Source of the DNA: Flavobacterium micromati
GTDB lineage: Bacteria; Bacteroidota; Bacteroidia; Flavobacteriales; Flavobacteriaceae
Length of the DNA: 64,000 bases
Direction of reading: 5' to 3'
Assembly (NCBI RefSeq): GCF_900129585.1
Contig: NZ_FQWF01000001.1
Span: 1-64,000 of the forward strand
A program made the translations under genes and the position numbers. Under the pieces are notes generated by a model. That model was not told the origin of the DNA and did no database searches. It saw nothing but the letters and a program-made list of their open reading frames with translations. Positions 1-8,831 of this stretch are shown here, piece by piece (position 1 is the stretch's first letter; the number at the start of each line of letters is the position of its first letter).

Positions 1-283
1 AGATAGGAAAGGATAAATAAATTTGTGAAAATGAAAACGATTTCGAAATCCTATGATTGAAATAACTTGCAATGGTTGCTAAAAATCCCAAGGTTGAAAC
101 CGTAGGGTTTGCTTGGGTTGAGAAATAAATTTGTGTAAATGAAATGAATCTTGAAATCGTAAAGCTGAAATTGCAAGTGCAAGTTGATGAAAATCCCACC
201 TTTGCAACCGTGGGGTATGGTTGGGAAAGGAAAAATAACTTTATATAAATAAAATGATTCTTGAAATTGTACGGTGGAATAAC
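1..283. repeat. Tandem REP-like palindromic repeats
   Basis: Two and a half imperfect copies of a unit of about 110-120 bp lie head to tail, starting near 14, 124 and 230. Each begins with AATAAATTTGTG or a close variant and passes through a TTGAAATC-like segment. The first two contain an imperfect GC-richer palindrome (CCCAAGGTTGAAACCGTAGGG near 88; CCCACCTTTGCAACCGTGGGG near 196). Centred motifs of the type GGTTGCAACC are familiar as intergenic REP-like repeats in Bacteroidota. The array lies immediately downstream of the permease gene, so it could also act as its transcript end. It continues to or beyond the left window edge. Confidence 0.6.
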
Positions 284-1519
284 TTAATCGTACCGGATGG
301 CTTTTACGGGAGAAATTTTAGTGATTATATATGAGGGAATGAGCAGAACTGTGAAACAAATTAGTATAGTAAGCGCATTTAATAACATAATGTATCCCCA
401 ATTAAAGTAAACCGGAGCTTGATTCACATAGTAGTTTTCTGGGTTAAGTTTTATTATACCAAAATGTTGCTGCATTAACAATAGCAGTATTCCTATCAAG
501 TTTCCCCAGAAAAGTCCCCTTGCAATTAGGTAAAGAGCATTGTAAAGAAATATTTTTCTAACGGACCAATTGTTTGCTCCCAATGCTTTGAGTATTCCAA
601 TCATTTGTGTGCGTTCCAAAATGAGCACTAATAATGCAACTACCATGTTTATTGTAGCCACAAGTATCATTACCACTAAAATTACAATAATATTGAAATC
701 AAATAATTTAAGCCATTCAAATATATAATCGTACTTTTCTATTATTGTTTTAGTATCTAAGGTTGAGGAAGTTTGCGCATAAACCTGTTCTCCAGTATTT
801 TTAATGTCATCAAAATCATTAATGAAAACTTCAAATGCTCCTACTTGATTTGCCGTCCATTTATTAATGCGTTGCAAATGCCGTATATCTCCTATTACAT
901 AAGTAGCGTCAAATTCTTGAAATCCTGAATTAAATATACCCGTGATTTTAAATCTTCGAATGTTAGGCAATTTATTTTGCTCTTCTTTAATAAAAAAAGT
1001 ATTGAAGACATCACCTACTTTAAGATTTAGTCTATTAGCTAAAAATTGAGAAATTACGACTTCTGGATTAAGACTCTTTGATAAATCTGGCAATTTACCT
1101 GAAACTAAATATTCTTTTATATTATTCCACTTGTAGTCTTTGCCTACTCCTTTCAGAATTATTCCTTCAAATGCAGTTTCTGTTCGTATTATTCCGGCTT
1201 TAGTAGCTACTGCTTGAATATGATTTATTCCTGTAACAGAAGTAAAACTGGGATAAAAGTCTTGCTTTTTGGAAATGGGTGTTAAAGTAACTTCGGAAAG
1301 ATTGTTATCATAGTTTGAAATAATAATATGTCCATTAAAAGCGGCAATTTTTTCACGGATTTTTTTTTGGAGACCTATTCCAGTTGCCACCGATATGATC
1401 ATCATTATCATTCCAATTGCAATTGCGGCAATTGCAATTTTTATTATTGGTGCCGATATGCTGCTTTTGTAATGTTTTGCAGTGATTAGTCTCGTAGCGA
1501 TAAAATATTCTAAATTCAA
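284..1519 (-). CDS. ABC transporter permease, FtsX/LolC-E type
   Basis: A 411-residue inner-membrane permease. Residues about 25-50 form a first membrane helix, followed by a large extracytoplasmic domain (about 50-270) of MacB_PCD type. Three more hydrophobic helices follow (about 275-300, 325-345, 375-400), which is the four-helix layout of the FtsX/LolC family that moves lipoproteins or other hydrophobic cargo. The segment between helices 2 and 3 carries the family's usual ERTQMIGILKALGA-like motif. The start is a TTG codon at 1517-1519; no in-frame ATG precedes it, and MNLEYFIA is a familiar start for flavobacterial homologues. The partner ATPase is not adjacent. The cargo cannot be told from sequence. 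Confidence 0.85.
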   Translation of the reverse strand: MNLEYFIATRLITAKHYKSSISAPIIKIAIAAIAIGMIMMIISVATGIGLQKKIREKIAAFNGHIIISNYDNNLSEVTLTPISKKQDFYPSFTSVTGINHIQAVATKAGIIRTETAFEGIILKGVGKDYKWNNIKEYLVSGKLPDLSKSLNPEVVISQFLANRLNLKVGDVFNTFFIKEEQNKLPNIRRFKITGIFNSGFQEFDATYVIGDIRHLQRINKWTANQVGAFEVFINDFDDIKNTGEQVYAQTSSTLDTKTIIEKYDYIFEWLKLFDFNIIVILVVMILVATINMVVALLVLILERTQMIGILKALGANNWSVRKIFLYNALYLIARGLFWGNLIGILLLLMQQHFGIIKLNPENYYVNQAPVYFNWGYIMLLNALTILICFTVLLIPSYIITKISPVKAIRYD

Positions 1520-1675
1520 ATGATTGTGTGTGAAATGACAATTTAATTACTAGCCATTAATGTTAAGCCCAAAAATACAGCTAAAACCTTTAAATGTCTA
1601 ATTGATAGAACTAAAAATTTAAAGGAAAGATTATTATATCTTGTGAGCTAGTGATTATCATTATTTAGCGTTTTT

Positions 1676-2170
1676 CTATAATGGTAATCTTTTTTTCATT
1701 TCTTCAACAATGTTGAAAGCTGCGGGACAAATGCTCACATTTTTCAGAGTAAGATCTGTAATTTGTTGAAACTTTTTTCGATCAGTATGTGGAAATTCTC
1801 TGCATGCTTTTGGACGTACATCGTAGATCATACAAGCATTGTCTTGATCTAGAAAAGTGCAAGGTACACTTTGCAAAACGTAATCCTGATCCTCGTCAAT
1901 ACGTAAATACTGATCTATAAAGTGTTGTGGTTTTTGTCTTAAATATTTTGAAACACGTTCGATATCGGCTGACGTAAACAGCGGCCCTGTTGTTTTACAG
2001 CAATTTGCACATTTTAAACAATTTGTCTTTTTAAATTCAGCATCGTGCAAATCTTGCATTACGTAATCTAAATTTTTTGGTGTTTTCTTTTTTAACTTAT
2101 CGAAATACTTTTTGTTTTCGATATGCTTATCTTTGGCTTCTTTAGGCAGGTCGTTTAAAGTTGGTTTCAA
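1676..2170 (-). CDS. YkgJ-family cysteine cluster protein
   Basis: A 164-residue soluble protein with the CxxCxxCC cluster at residues 51-58 and further cysteines in the SVPCTFL, NACMIYD, PKACREFP and SICPA segments. These together form the CxxCxxCC...C...C...C metal-binding pattern of the YkgJ family (Pfam CxxCxxCC). The family probably binds zinc or an iron-sulfur centre; its role is not established. The N-terminal 45 residues are lysine-rich and helical. It stands as a single gene, divergent from the methyltransferase at 2298. Confidence 0.85.
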   Translation of the reverse strand: MKPTLNDLPKEAKDKHIENKKYFDKLKKKTPKNLDYVMQDLHDAEFKKTNCLKCANCCKTTGPLFTSADIERVSKYLRQKPQHFIDQYLRIDEDQDYVLQSVPCTFLDQDNACMIYDVRPKACREFPHTDRKKFQQITDLTLKNVSICPAAFNIVEEMKKRLPL

Positions 2171-2297
2171 TTTTACGTTTTAAAGTTGATGCTACAAAAG
2201 TAGGGACTACAACCTCTAAATGTCAAACAAATAACAAATAATTGAGAATTCCATTGCTTTTCACAATATTAGAATAGCTATTTCTCACACATACTTT

Positions 2298-3014
2298 ATG
2301 AAAGATCTTTTTGGAAAAGCCATACTTGACTATCAAACTAATAATTCTCCTGAGGATTTAATTACAGAGACTTCCATTTCTGATGAAGACGAAATGTCTG
2401 TCAGCTACTTATTTCGCTCTTTTGAAGACATGCCAATACTTGAGCAAAAAGCAATGCTACTTTCAAAGGGTAAGATTCTAGATATTGGTTGCGGTGCAGG
2501 AAGTCACAGTTTGTATTTACAGAAGGAACGAAATTTAGAAGTAACTGCAATTGACATCTCTGAAAATGCAGTTAAAGCCTGTATACTTCGCGGTTTGCAA
2601 AATGTAAAAATTCAAAATATCCTTAAAATGGAATCTAATAATTCCGAAAATAAATTTGATACAATTTTATTACTTATGAATGGGACAGGGATTTTTGGCA
2701 CACTAAAAAATACATCTCAATTTCTTCAAAAATTAAAATCCTTATTAAATCCTAATGGTCAAATCCTAATTGACAGTTCAGATATTATTTACATGTTTGA
2801 TGAAGATGATGAGGGAGCGTTTGTAATTCCCGCAGATGGTTATTACGGAGAATTACAATTTACTGTAACTTATAAAGGAGAAAAAGAAGATTCTTTTCCA
2901 TGGCTTTATCTTGATTACAACACGTTGCAAAATGCTGCTAATGACAATGGACTCAGGTGTAATTTAATTTTAGAAGGAGAACATTACGATTATTTAGCAA
3001 AGCTTTTCATTTAA
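2298..3014 (+). CDS. Class I SAM-dependent methyltransferase
   Basis: A 238-residue protein with the glycine-rich SAM-binding motif I (ILDIGCGAGSHS, about 60-71), an acidic end of strand 2 (TAIDIS) and a motif IV-like region (FDTILLLMNGTGIF). These define a Rossmann-fold class I methyltransferase, and the fold identification is secure. The substrate is unknown; the LMNGTGIFG segment is typical of small-molecule methyltransferases of UbiE type. It is a single gene followed by a strong bidirectional hairpin shared with queE. Confidence 0.85.
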   Translation: MKDLFGKAILDYQTNNSPEDLITETSISDEDEMSVSYLFRSFEDMPILEQKAMLLSKGKILDIGCGAGSHSLYLQKERNLEVTAIDISENAVKACILRGLQNVKIQNILKMESNNSENKFDTILLLMNGTGIFGTLKNTSQFLQKLKSLLNPNGQILIDSSDIIYMFDEDDEGAFVIPADGYYGELQFTVTYKGEKEDSFPWLYLDYNTLQNAANDNGLRCNLILEGEHYDYLAKLFI

Positions 3015-3057
3015 ATGATGAAAAAAATTAGATATTTCAATAAGGGCATTTATTTTT

Positions 3058-3104
3058 AATTATAAACCCCTTAATCATTTAAAAAGTTTAAGGGGTTTAT
3101 AATT
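3058..3104. terminator. Bidirectional terminator hairpin
   Basis: A perfect 17-bp inverted repeat (AATTATAAACCCCTTAA at 3058-3074, its complement at 3088-3104) with a 13-nt loop lies between the convergent methyltransferase and queE genes and can serve both. Confidence 0.85.
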
Positions 3105-3105
3105 A

Positions 3106-3738
3106 TTATGGAATATTTAAATATTTATGCGTTTGCAATGAAACTCTCCATTTCGGATTTTTCATTACATACTCTACAATAAAGGGTGTCATTTCCTCAC
3201 TTTTACTCCATTCTGGCTGAAGAAATAAAATCGCCTTTGGATTCACTTTTTCTGCTTGCTCTTCTGCAAAGATAAAATCATGTTTATTGTAAATAATAAC
3301 CTTTAACTCATTTGCATTATTGTACACAGTTTCTGTAGGTAACTTATTTTTCTTTGGCGAAAGACAAATCCAATCCCATGACCCAGATAAAGGGTAGGCG
3401 CCAGAAGTTTCAATATGAACTTTTAAATTGAGATTTTTTAGCCTCTGCGTAAGTAAACTCATATCCCACATTAAGGGCTCACCACCAGTTACAACAACCG
3501 TTTCCGAATATTTACTAGCATTATTGACTATCAAATCAATAGCTGTAGGCGGATGTAATTCGGCATTCCAACTTTCTTTGACATCACACCAATGACATCC
3601 AACGTCACATCCTCCAATTCTAATAAAATAAGCTGCTTTACCTGTATGAAAACCTTCTCCTTGAATGGTATAAAATTCCTCCATCAGAGGTAACATTGCT
3701 CCTCTATTAACTTCTAGTTGTACTTCTTTTGATAACAT
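3106..3738 (-). CDS. queE: 7-carboxy-7-deazaguanine synthase
   Basis: A radical-SAM enzyme that converts 6-carboxytetrahydropterin to 7-carboxy-7-deazaguanine in queuosine biosynthesis. The 210-residue length fits the family. The cluster motif CDVGCHWCD (residues about 44-52) supplies the CxxxCxxC ligands. GEGFHTGKAAYFIRIGG precedes it, and VVTGGEPLMW forms the GGE SAM-contact motif. SPKKNKLP lies in the C-terminal half. Another queuosine enzyme, queA, lies about 18 kb away on the same strand and is not linked to it. Confidence 0.95.
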   Translation of the reverse strand: MLSKEVQLEVNRGAMLPLMEEFYTIQGEGFHTGKAAYFIRIGGCDVGCHWCDVKESWNAELHPPTAIDLIVNNASKYSETVVVTGGEPLMWDMSLLTQRLKNLNLKVHIETSGAYPLSGSWDWICLSPKKNKLPTETVYNNANELKVIIYNKHDFIFAEEQAEKVNPKAILFLQPEWSKSEEMTPFIVEYVMKNPKWRVSLQTHKYLNIP

Positions 3739-3895
3739 TGATTTAATTTAAAGTGCAAAGATAGGTAATTTGAAAAGGAACTTATTTGAAAAACGTAGTA
3801 ATCTAAGAATGCGATAAACATATCTTAGAATTACTTTAAAATCACTTTAAAATGTAGAACAAATACCTTGGCGCGTAAAAAGTTTAATCAAAAAA

Positions 3896-3923
3896 AAACC
3901 GATAATCGCAAGATTATCGGTTT
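3896..3923 (-). terminator. Rho-independent terminator of the tonB operon
   Basis: Stem AAACCGATAAT/ATTATCGGTTT with a 6-nt loop. On the minus strand it is followed by a run of T, 18 nt downstream of the stop codon of the TPR gene, the last gene of the ExbB-TonB operon. Confidence 0.85.
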
Positions 3924-3940
3924 CAATACTTTTAAATAAT

Positions 3941-5614
3941 TTACTTCAATATTTTAATAGATTCTGCTGCATAATTATTAGTTGGATCAATTGCCAAAGT
4001 CTTATTAAAAAACTCAATGGCTTTAAGTTTATTTGTATTAGCAAAACTCGCTGCCATGTTGTTGTAAGATTCAACAAATTTAGTTTTAACAGCTGGTTTG
4101 GCTATTTCTTCTGCACCAAGCGCGGTTGTTTTTGCAATATAATCTTCATAGTTTTTAACCATTAGATCATCCTTTTCTAACAATCTATTTGTTCTTGCTT
4201 TATATAAATACGCTTCTAAATAAATAGGTGATGCTACTAATACTTTGTCGAAAGCCGCATCGCCTTTTTGCAAAGCAACGATATCTACTTTCACATCTTT
4301 ACCACTATTGGCATAATAATTTGCTAAACCAAAGTATACATTATCATCCAAAAAGCTTTTTGATTCCGGTGTACTTGCTCCAAATTCAAAAATACTTGCC
4401 GCTTCTTTATACATTTTTTGAGTAAAAAGATTTTTCCCAACTGCGCTTAATTCCTGCACAGCGAGCGGTTCCATTTCAATTGATTTTTTGATATCCATTA
4501 ATCCTGTTTTAAACGCAGTTGAATCAATAGCTGTCCCTTCAGGATTAGTTCCTTTTTTAATTTTGGTTAAACCTAAGTATAAATAATCTAATGCGATAGG
4601 TTTGTTTCCAGGAGAATTAATAAAATTTTCTAAGGATTTAATAGCAACATCAACATTTCCATTTTTATAAGCTGAATAACCTAAATAACGATAGATTCTC
4701 GGATTTACTTTATCTAATTCGATCATTTTTTTTGCTTCAACCTCAAGAGCTACATAATCCTCAATCAAAATTAAGAAATCGGCACGACGCATTCTTGAAT
4801 TAATAGAATAATCAGTTAAAGACATGTACTTATCATAATGACCAAGGGCGATTTTATAATTGGCTGCGGCTTGGGATGGCTTATTACGCGCGATTTTATA
4901 ATAAGTTTCGGCTAATTCTCTATAAACGGGACCATAATTAGGATTTATAGCTATTACTTCATTGTAGGCTTTTGAAGCTTCATCATAAGATTTTGCGCCT
5001 TTCAATAAAACACCCAATTGCATTTTAGCTCTAAGCAAACTGCTATCTAATTGAAATGCACTTCGATAAGCTATAAAAGCTTCATTTTGCTTTCCCTCTC
5101 CGTAATATGCATCTCCTAATGCCAACTGCAATTGTGCATCTTGAGAATTAATAACAACTGCTTTGTTTAAAGTTGTTAACGCGTTTTTATAATCAGGTTT
5201 CTCAGCGTTCATATAAGCTCTTGCGATATAAATGAACTCCTGAAAATCTTTCCTTTTCATCTCTTTAGTTGCAAGTGCAAAATTAGCTTGCGCTGCTGGG
5301 ACATTATTGGAATTAAGATCCATTTGACCTAAACCGATATAATTTAATTGGCCTTCATCAGATGCGGTTATACCCTTGTCAAAATAAATTTTAGCGGAAT
5401 CCTGAATCTTTTGTGTTAAATAAACATTACCTAAGGTATAGAACGCCTCTCCGTTCGCAGGTTTATCTTTAATTATAGTTTTTAAAATTGTTTTTGCACT
5501 TTCAAATTGTTCGGCATCAACTGCTTTTTTAGCTTGATTAATGTCCTGCGCTTGTACCGTAAAAGCTGATGCTAAAATGGCAACACTTAAAATTGTTACT
5601 TTATTCATATTCAT
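3941..5614 (-). CDS. Periplasmic tetratricopeptide-repeat protein
   Basis: A secreted helical-repeat protein of about 557 residues. The chosen start gives MNMNKVTILS..., a typical Sec signal peptide ending at VQAQ. An upstream in-frame ATG at 5638 would overlap the preceding gene by 14 nt and add eight residues before the signal. At least eight TPR units can be seen, for instance GEAFYTLGNVYLTQ, AQLQLALGDAYYGEG and PRIYRYLGYSAYKNG. It is the last gene of the exbB-exbD-exbD-tonB operon. Its position suggests a periplasmic scaffold tied to TonB energisation, but this is inferred from context only. Confidence 0.85.
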   Translation of the reverse strand: MNMNKVTILSVAILASAFTVQAQDINQAKKAVDAEQFESAKTILKTIIKDKPANGEAFYTLGNVYLTQKIQDSAKIYFDKGITASDEGQLNYIGLGQMDLNSNNVPAAQANFALATKEMKRKDFQEFIYIARAYMNAEKPDYKNALTTLNKAVVINSQDAQLQLALGDAYYGEGKQNEAFIAYRSAFQLDSSLLRAKMQLGVLLKGAKSYDEASKAYNEVIAINPNYGPVYRELAETYYKIARNKPSQAAANYKIALGHYDKYMSLTDYSINSRMRRADFLILIEDYVALEVEAKKMIELDKVNPRIYRYLGYSAYKNGNVDVAIKSLENFINSPGNKPIALDYLYLGLTKIKKGTNPEGTAIDSTAFKTGLMDIKKSIEMEPLAVQELSAVGKNLFTQKMYKEAASIFEFGASTPESKSFLDDNVYFGLANYYANSGKDVKVDIVALQKGDAAFDKVLVASPIYLEAYLYKARTNRLLEKDDLMVKNYEDYIAKTTALGAEEIAKPAVKTKFVESYNNMAASFANTNKLKAIEFFNKTLAIDPTNNYAAESIKILK

Positions 5615-5624
5615 TGTAGTTAAT

Positions 5625-6542
5625 TTATTTATCATCATTTTTGGATTTTGTTCTAATTAGAATCTTTCTGCCTGGGATGCGTATTGGTAGCAATCCTGAT
5701 TTTAAAACTATTCTTTGTCCTACATCACCAGCAACGAATGAAGCGAAACCCATTCCTAATCCTGATGTGCCTTGACAATTAATTATAAACAAATCACGTG
5801 CCAAAGGATAAGATCCTTCCGCCAAATTATTTTGAGTTGGTGGAAAAAACGTTGTACTTCCCTTTCCTTGTACACTTAAAACATTAATATTTTCAACATA
5901 TTTAATTATGTCAGTAGAAGGTTGATATAACCAATTGAGCCCAACAACACCTATCATTCCTTCATTTTCCGAAACAAATTTTATCACTTCTTTATTTGAC
6001 TTATAAGAAAAGACATCTTTTTGTGGTAAGTTACTAATTCCAGCCAAATCAGTAATGTATCTTACAGTACTTGAGTTTGGATTATCAAACACCAATCCTT
6101 TTATTCTCCTTTGAGGTTTCCCTTGCATAAAGAGTATTACCTCAGCCAACGAAATTAACGTGTCTTTATTGCTTTTATTCGAAATAAAAGCAATAGCATC
6201 AGATGCTATTTGTGTGACTTTTGGCTTTATTTGCATTTTTTCAAAATGTGTTTTCTCCTCATCATTCAATTTCCGAGACAGAATAACGATACGAGAAGTG
6301 TCTTGAAGAAACGAACGAATTATTTCTTTTTCAGACTTTGCATCTATTACTATTTTAGCATTATACTGACCTTGAAAAACAGCTACCTGATCTTCAATTA
6401 TTGGTAGAAAAGATTCATCAACTAATAAATTAGTGGTCCCTTTAATAATAGTTTCATTGTTGGAGTCTGCGTTTTTACAGCCAATAGCAAGTAACGCTAT
6501 AACAAATCCTGAAAAGCAGGCGCGATTTAAAAAATAATTCAT
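5625..6542 (-). CDS. PstS-like substrate-binding lipoprotein
   Basis: A 305-residue protein with a lipoprotein signal (ALLAIGC, lipobox cysteine at 22). The fold resembles the phosphate-binding protein PstS: an N-terminal GTTNLLVDESFLPIIEDQ segment, IVILSRKLN, an AIAFISNKSNKD hinge and IKGLVFDNPNSSTVRYI, ending with GDVGQRIVLKSGLLP. No pst transport genes are nearby. Within the TonB operon such proteins are commonly annotated as phosphate-binding, but the ligand here is unproven. The start lies three bases after the preceding stop, so the genes are co-transcribed. Confidence 0.8.
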   Translation of the reverse strand: MNYFLNRACFSGFVIALLAIGCKNADSNNETIIKGTTNLLVDESFLPIIEDQVAVFQGQYNAKIVIDAKSEKEIIRSFLQDTSRIVILSRKLNDEEKTHFEKMQIKPKVTQIASDAIAFISNKSNKDTLISLAEVILFMQGKPQRRIKGLVFDNPNSSTVRYITDLAGISNLPQKDVFSYKSNKEVIKFVSENEGMIGVVGLNWLYQPSTDIIKYVENINVLSVQGKGSTTFFPPTQNNLAEGSYPLARDLFIINCQGTSGLGMGFASFVAGDVGQRIVLKSGLLPIRIPGRKILIRTKSKNDDK

Positions 6543-6545
6543 TAT

Positions 6546-6776
6546 TTAGTCTTTATTATCAATTATTATGCGGTAGCATCGAACAAAAGAATATATGATT
6601 AACAGACATCCAAAAGCAATCCTATATTTATAATCCATATTAAGCGGAAAATTTTTCATAAATATAACAAATAATCCTAAAGCAAAATAAAGCAATAAAA
6701 ACAAAATTGCCATAACTAGAAGAAATCGCTCTTTCGGCGATTTCTTCATAATATTGTCTAATATGTTATTTGGCAT
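6546..6776 (-). CDS. Small membrane protein of the TonB operon
   Basis: A 76-residue protein with two hydrophobic helices (about 17-40 and 50-68) and a basic N terminus (MKKSPKERF). I do not recognise a named family. Its ATG overlaps the stop of tonB by one base and its stop lies just before the PstS-like gene, so it is part of the operon and probably a real gene. It may be an accessory membrane subunit of the ExbBD-TonB system. Confidence 0.7.
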   Translation of the reverse strand: MPNNILDNIMKKSPKERFLLVMAILFLLLYFALGLFVIFMKNFPLNMDYKYRIAFGCLLIIYSFVRCYRIIIDNKD

Positions 6777-7576
6777 TAATCAGGTGATTGAATTGTTATT
6801 GGTAAAGAAAAAAGCACTCTTACAGGCTTACCATTTTGAACTCCTGGAGCCCATCTTGGCGATTTTTTCAATACTCTAATCGCTTCTTTTCCTGTCCCAT
6901 AACCAATATCTCTAATAACTTTTATATCAGTCAAAGATCCATCTTTTTCTACAACAAAAGTTACATAAACTTTTCCTTTTAAACCTTCTTCTTCTGGTGT
7001 AACATAGTTACTACCTACAAATTTATAGAATTTCTCTATTCCCCCAGGAAAATCTGGTTTAACTTCAATACCAGCCGTATTATAAATTGTATTATCATCA
7101 GCTGCTTCTACTACTGCTGCCTTACCAGTTCCAACTGGCTCAACAGTTAAGATCGCATCTGGATCACCCTTTATAGTTACTGCACCCAACTTCTTCTCCT
7201 TAATTTCAATAATTTTAGGTGGCTCTTCAGTTACATCCTCTGCTTTCGCAACCACTGGCTTCACAAATTTTACTTGATCGACCTTTGGAGGAGGTGGAGG
7301 TGGTGGTGGAACATTTAACTTCGGTTTTTCTTGTTTTGGAGGCAATTTAATGGCGGTTAATTTAATATCCCGGTCCATATCTTTATCTTCGCCTTTAGGA
7401 ATTAAGTTTATCAGAACAGGGGCAGCCACAGCAAGACCAAAAAAAACAGAACCAATAATTAGCGCTTTAATTGTAGTTTTTCTGTTTGACTTTCTTAACT
7501 GATAAGCTCCGTACGCTTTATTACGTCCTTCAAATACAATATCAAGCCATTGATTTTTTAATATGTCTAATTTCAT
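6776..7576 (-). CDS. tonB: Energy transducer TonB
   Basis: A 266-residue TonB-family protein. The N-terminal cytoplasmic stretch (LDIVFEGRNKAYGAYQLRKS) is typical of Bacteroidota TonB. One membrane helix lies at about 37-58, followed by a proline-rich periplasmic linker including seven or more consecutive prolines (about 91-98) and a TPK-like acidic region. The C-terminal domain (about 180-266) has YVTPEEEGLKGKVYVTF and RVLKKSPRWAPG, with the YP-box replaced in this family. It couples inner-membrane ExbBD to outer-membrane receptors. It sits directly downstream of two exbD genes. Confidence 0.92.
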   Translation of the reverse strand: MKLDILKNQWLDIVFEGRNKAYGAYQLRKSNRKTTIKALIIGSVFFGLAVAAPVLINLIPKGEDKDMDRDIKLTAIKLPPKQEKPKLNVPPPPPPPPKVDQVKFVKPVVAKAEDVTEEPPKIIEIKEKKLGAVTIKGDPDAILTVEPVGTGKAAVVEAADDNTIYNTAGIEVKPDFPGGIEKFYKFVGSNYVTPEEEGLKGKVYVTFVVEKDGSLTDIKVIRDIGYGTGKEAIRVLKKSPRWAPGVQNGKPVRVLFSLPITIQSPD

Positions 7577-7610
7577 TTTTCTTAATTATTAGGTTATTAA
7601 GAAAACAAGA

Positions 7611-8165
7611 TTACTCTTGTTTTCCTTCTAACAATTTTGTTTCCTCAGGCGAAAAATCATTAACAATCGTGTAAGTAGGAACGTCAGAAATTGCCATTTC
7701 ATCAAGGATGTCTATCACATTTTTGTAATTAGACTTCTTACTTGGTTTAATTATTACAATCATTCCCTGGTCAGGCTTGCCCTTTGCAGTTGAATATGCT
7801 AAAACTTCTTTCTTTCTTTTTAACAATTCTTGACGAATACCGTCTTTTCCAAAAACCAAATCTTTCGGACCTGCTAATGGAGTTGATAATAATCCCATGT
7901 AAAAAACTAACTTGTTATTATCTCCCAGCAAAACAGTCATAGTTCGATTTTCATCGACTTTAATATCTTCCCCTTTTTCGTTTTTATCTGGCAATCCCAA
8001 GCTCATCGATTGAGGTTTAGACAACGTAGTAGTAAGCATAAAGAATGTAATAAGCAAGAAAGCTAAATCAACCATTGCAGTTAAATCTACTTTTGCATTT
8101 GCCTTTTTACTTCTTACTTTTCCACCTTTTTTGCCTCCACCGTCGCCAGTATTTAATTCAGCCAT
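7611..8165 (-). CDS. exbD: ExbD/TolR proton-channel subunit (second copy)
   Basis: A 184-residue biopolymer-transport protein. After a basic N terminus, the single membrane helix (VDLTAMVDLAFLLITFFMLT) carries the aspartate needed for proton flow in the ExbD/TolR family. The C-terminal periplasmic domain is longer than in proteobacterial ExbD and ends in IVNDFSPEETKLLEG. It follows a paralogous exbD by 18 nt; paired non-identical exbD genes are a common Bacteroidota arrangement. Confidence 0.92.
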   Translation of the reverse strand: MAELNTGDGGGKKGGKVRSKKANAKVDLTAMVDLAFLLITFFMLTTTLSKPQSMSLGLPDKNEKGEDIKVDENRTMTVLLGDNNKLVFYMGLLSTPLAGPKDLVFGKDGIRQELLKRKKEVLAYSTAKGKPDQGMIVIIKPSKKSNYKNVIDILDEMAISDVPTYTIVNDFSPEETKLLEGKQE

Positions 8166-8183
8166 TTTAGTGTCTTTTTTTTA

Positions 8184-8795
8184 TTAAAAATCTTTTCCTC
8201 TTAAACCAGTAACTAAACTAAAGCTATTGATTTTTTGATTTTGTAAAATATCCATCACTTTTCTAATTGCTGGATATTCCTCTTTTGCATCACCTTTAAT
8301 GGCAATTTGCAATTCCTTATCATTAATCTCGATATTAGCAAGTCGAGCATTACGAACCCAGTCTTGCAATTGATTATCTAAAGAATCCACAGGAATTCCC
8401 GGTTGATTTGCTTTGCTTCTATCAGCCGCTTTTAAATCGATTATCTGTTTAAGACTTTCAATTGGAACACCAAAGTCATCCATTAAGGCAAATTTTTCTT
8501 TATCTTCTTCTGAAAAAGCTACACCATATTTTTCACCCATTAATTGCAGGGTTTTTTTACGAATAGCTCTTCCTTTAAGATCAAAGAATACTTTTCCTTT
8601 ACCCACAGTTAAAGTTGCTAAATCTGTTTCAGGTAATTTTGTCTGAACAGTTGAAGCGGGAGTATCTACAGGTAAAGCCTCTGGAATTTTAGCAGTAGAT
8701 GTCATCACAAAAAAGGTAAGTAACAGGAATGCGACATCACACATCGCAGTCATGTCTGTTGACCCCGCATTTTTCTTTATAACTATTTTAGCCAT
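8184..8795 (-). CDS. exbD: ExbD/TolR proton-channel subunit (first copy)
   Basis: A 203-residue protein with the ExbD helix DMTAMCDVAFLLLTFFVMTST (about 13-33) and its conserved aspartate. A long periplasmic domain contains IKGDAKEEYPAIRKVMDIL, the usual ExbD strand-helix motif near the C terminus. It differs clearly from the following exbD, so the two subunits may form a mixed dimer. Encoded 36 nt after exbB. Confidence 0.92.
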   Translation of the reverse strand: MAKIVIKKNAGSTDMTAMCDVAFLLLTFFVMTSTAKIPEALPVDTPASTVQTKLPETDLATLTVGKGKVFFDLKGRAIRKKTLQLMGEKYGVAFSEEDKEKFALMDDFGVPIESLKQIIDLKAADRSKANQPGIPVDSLDNQLQDWVRNARLANIEINDKELQIAIKGDAKEEYPAIRKVMDILQNQKINSFSLVTGLRGKDF

Positions 8796-8831
8796 TCTTT
8801 TAATTTTTTAATTGATACGAATATCAATATA

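Noticed and set aside
1..283. CRISPR array
   Set aside because: Units are about 110 bp, imperfect throughout and without unique spacers between constant repeats; no cas genes are present.
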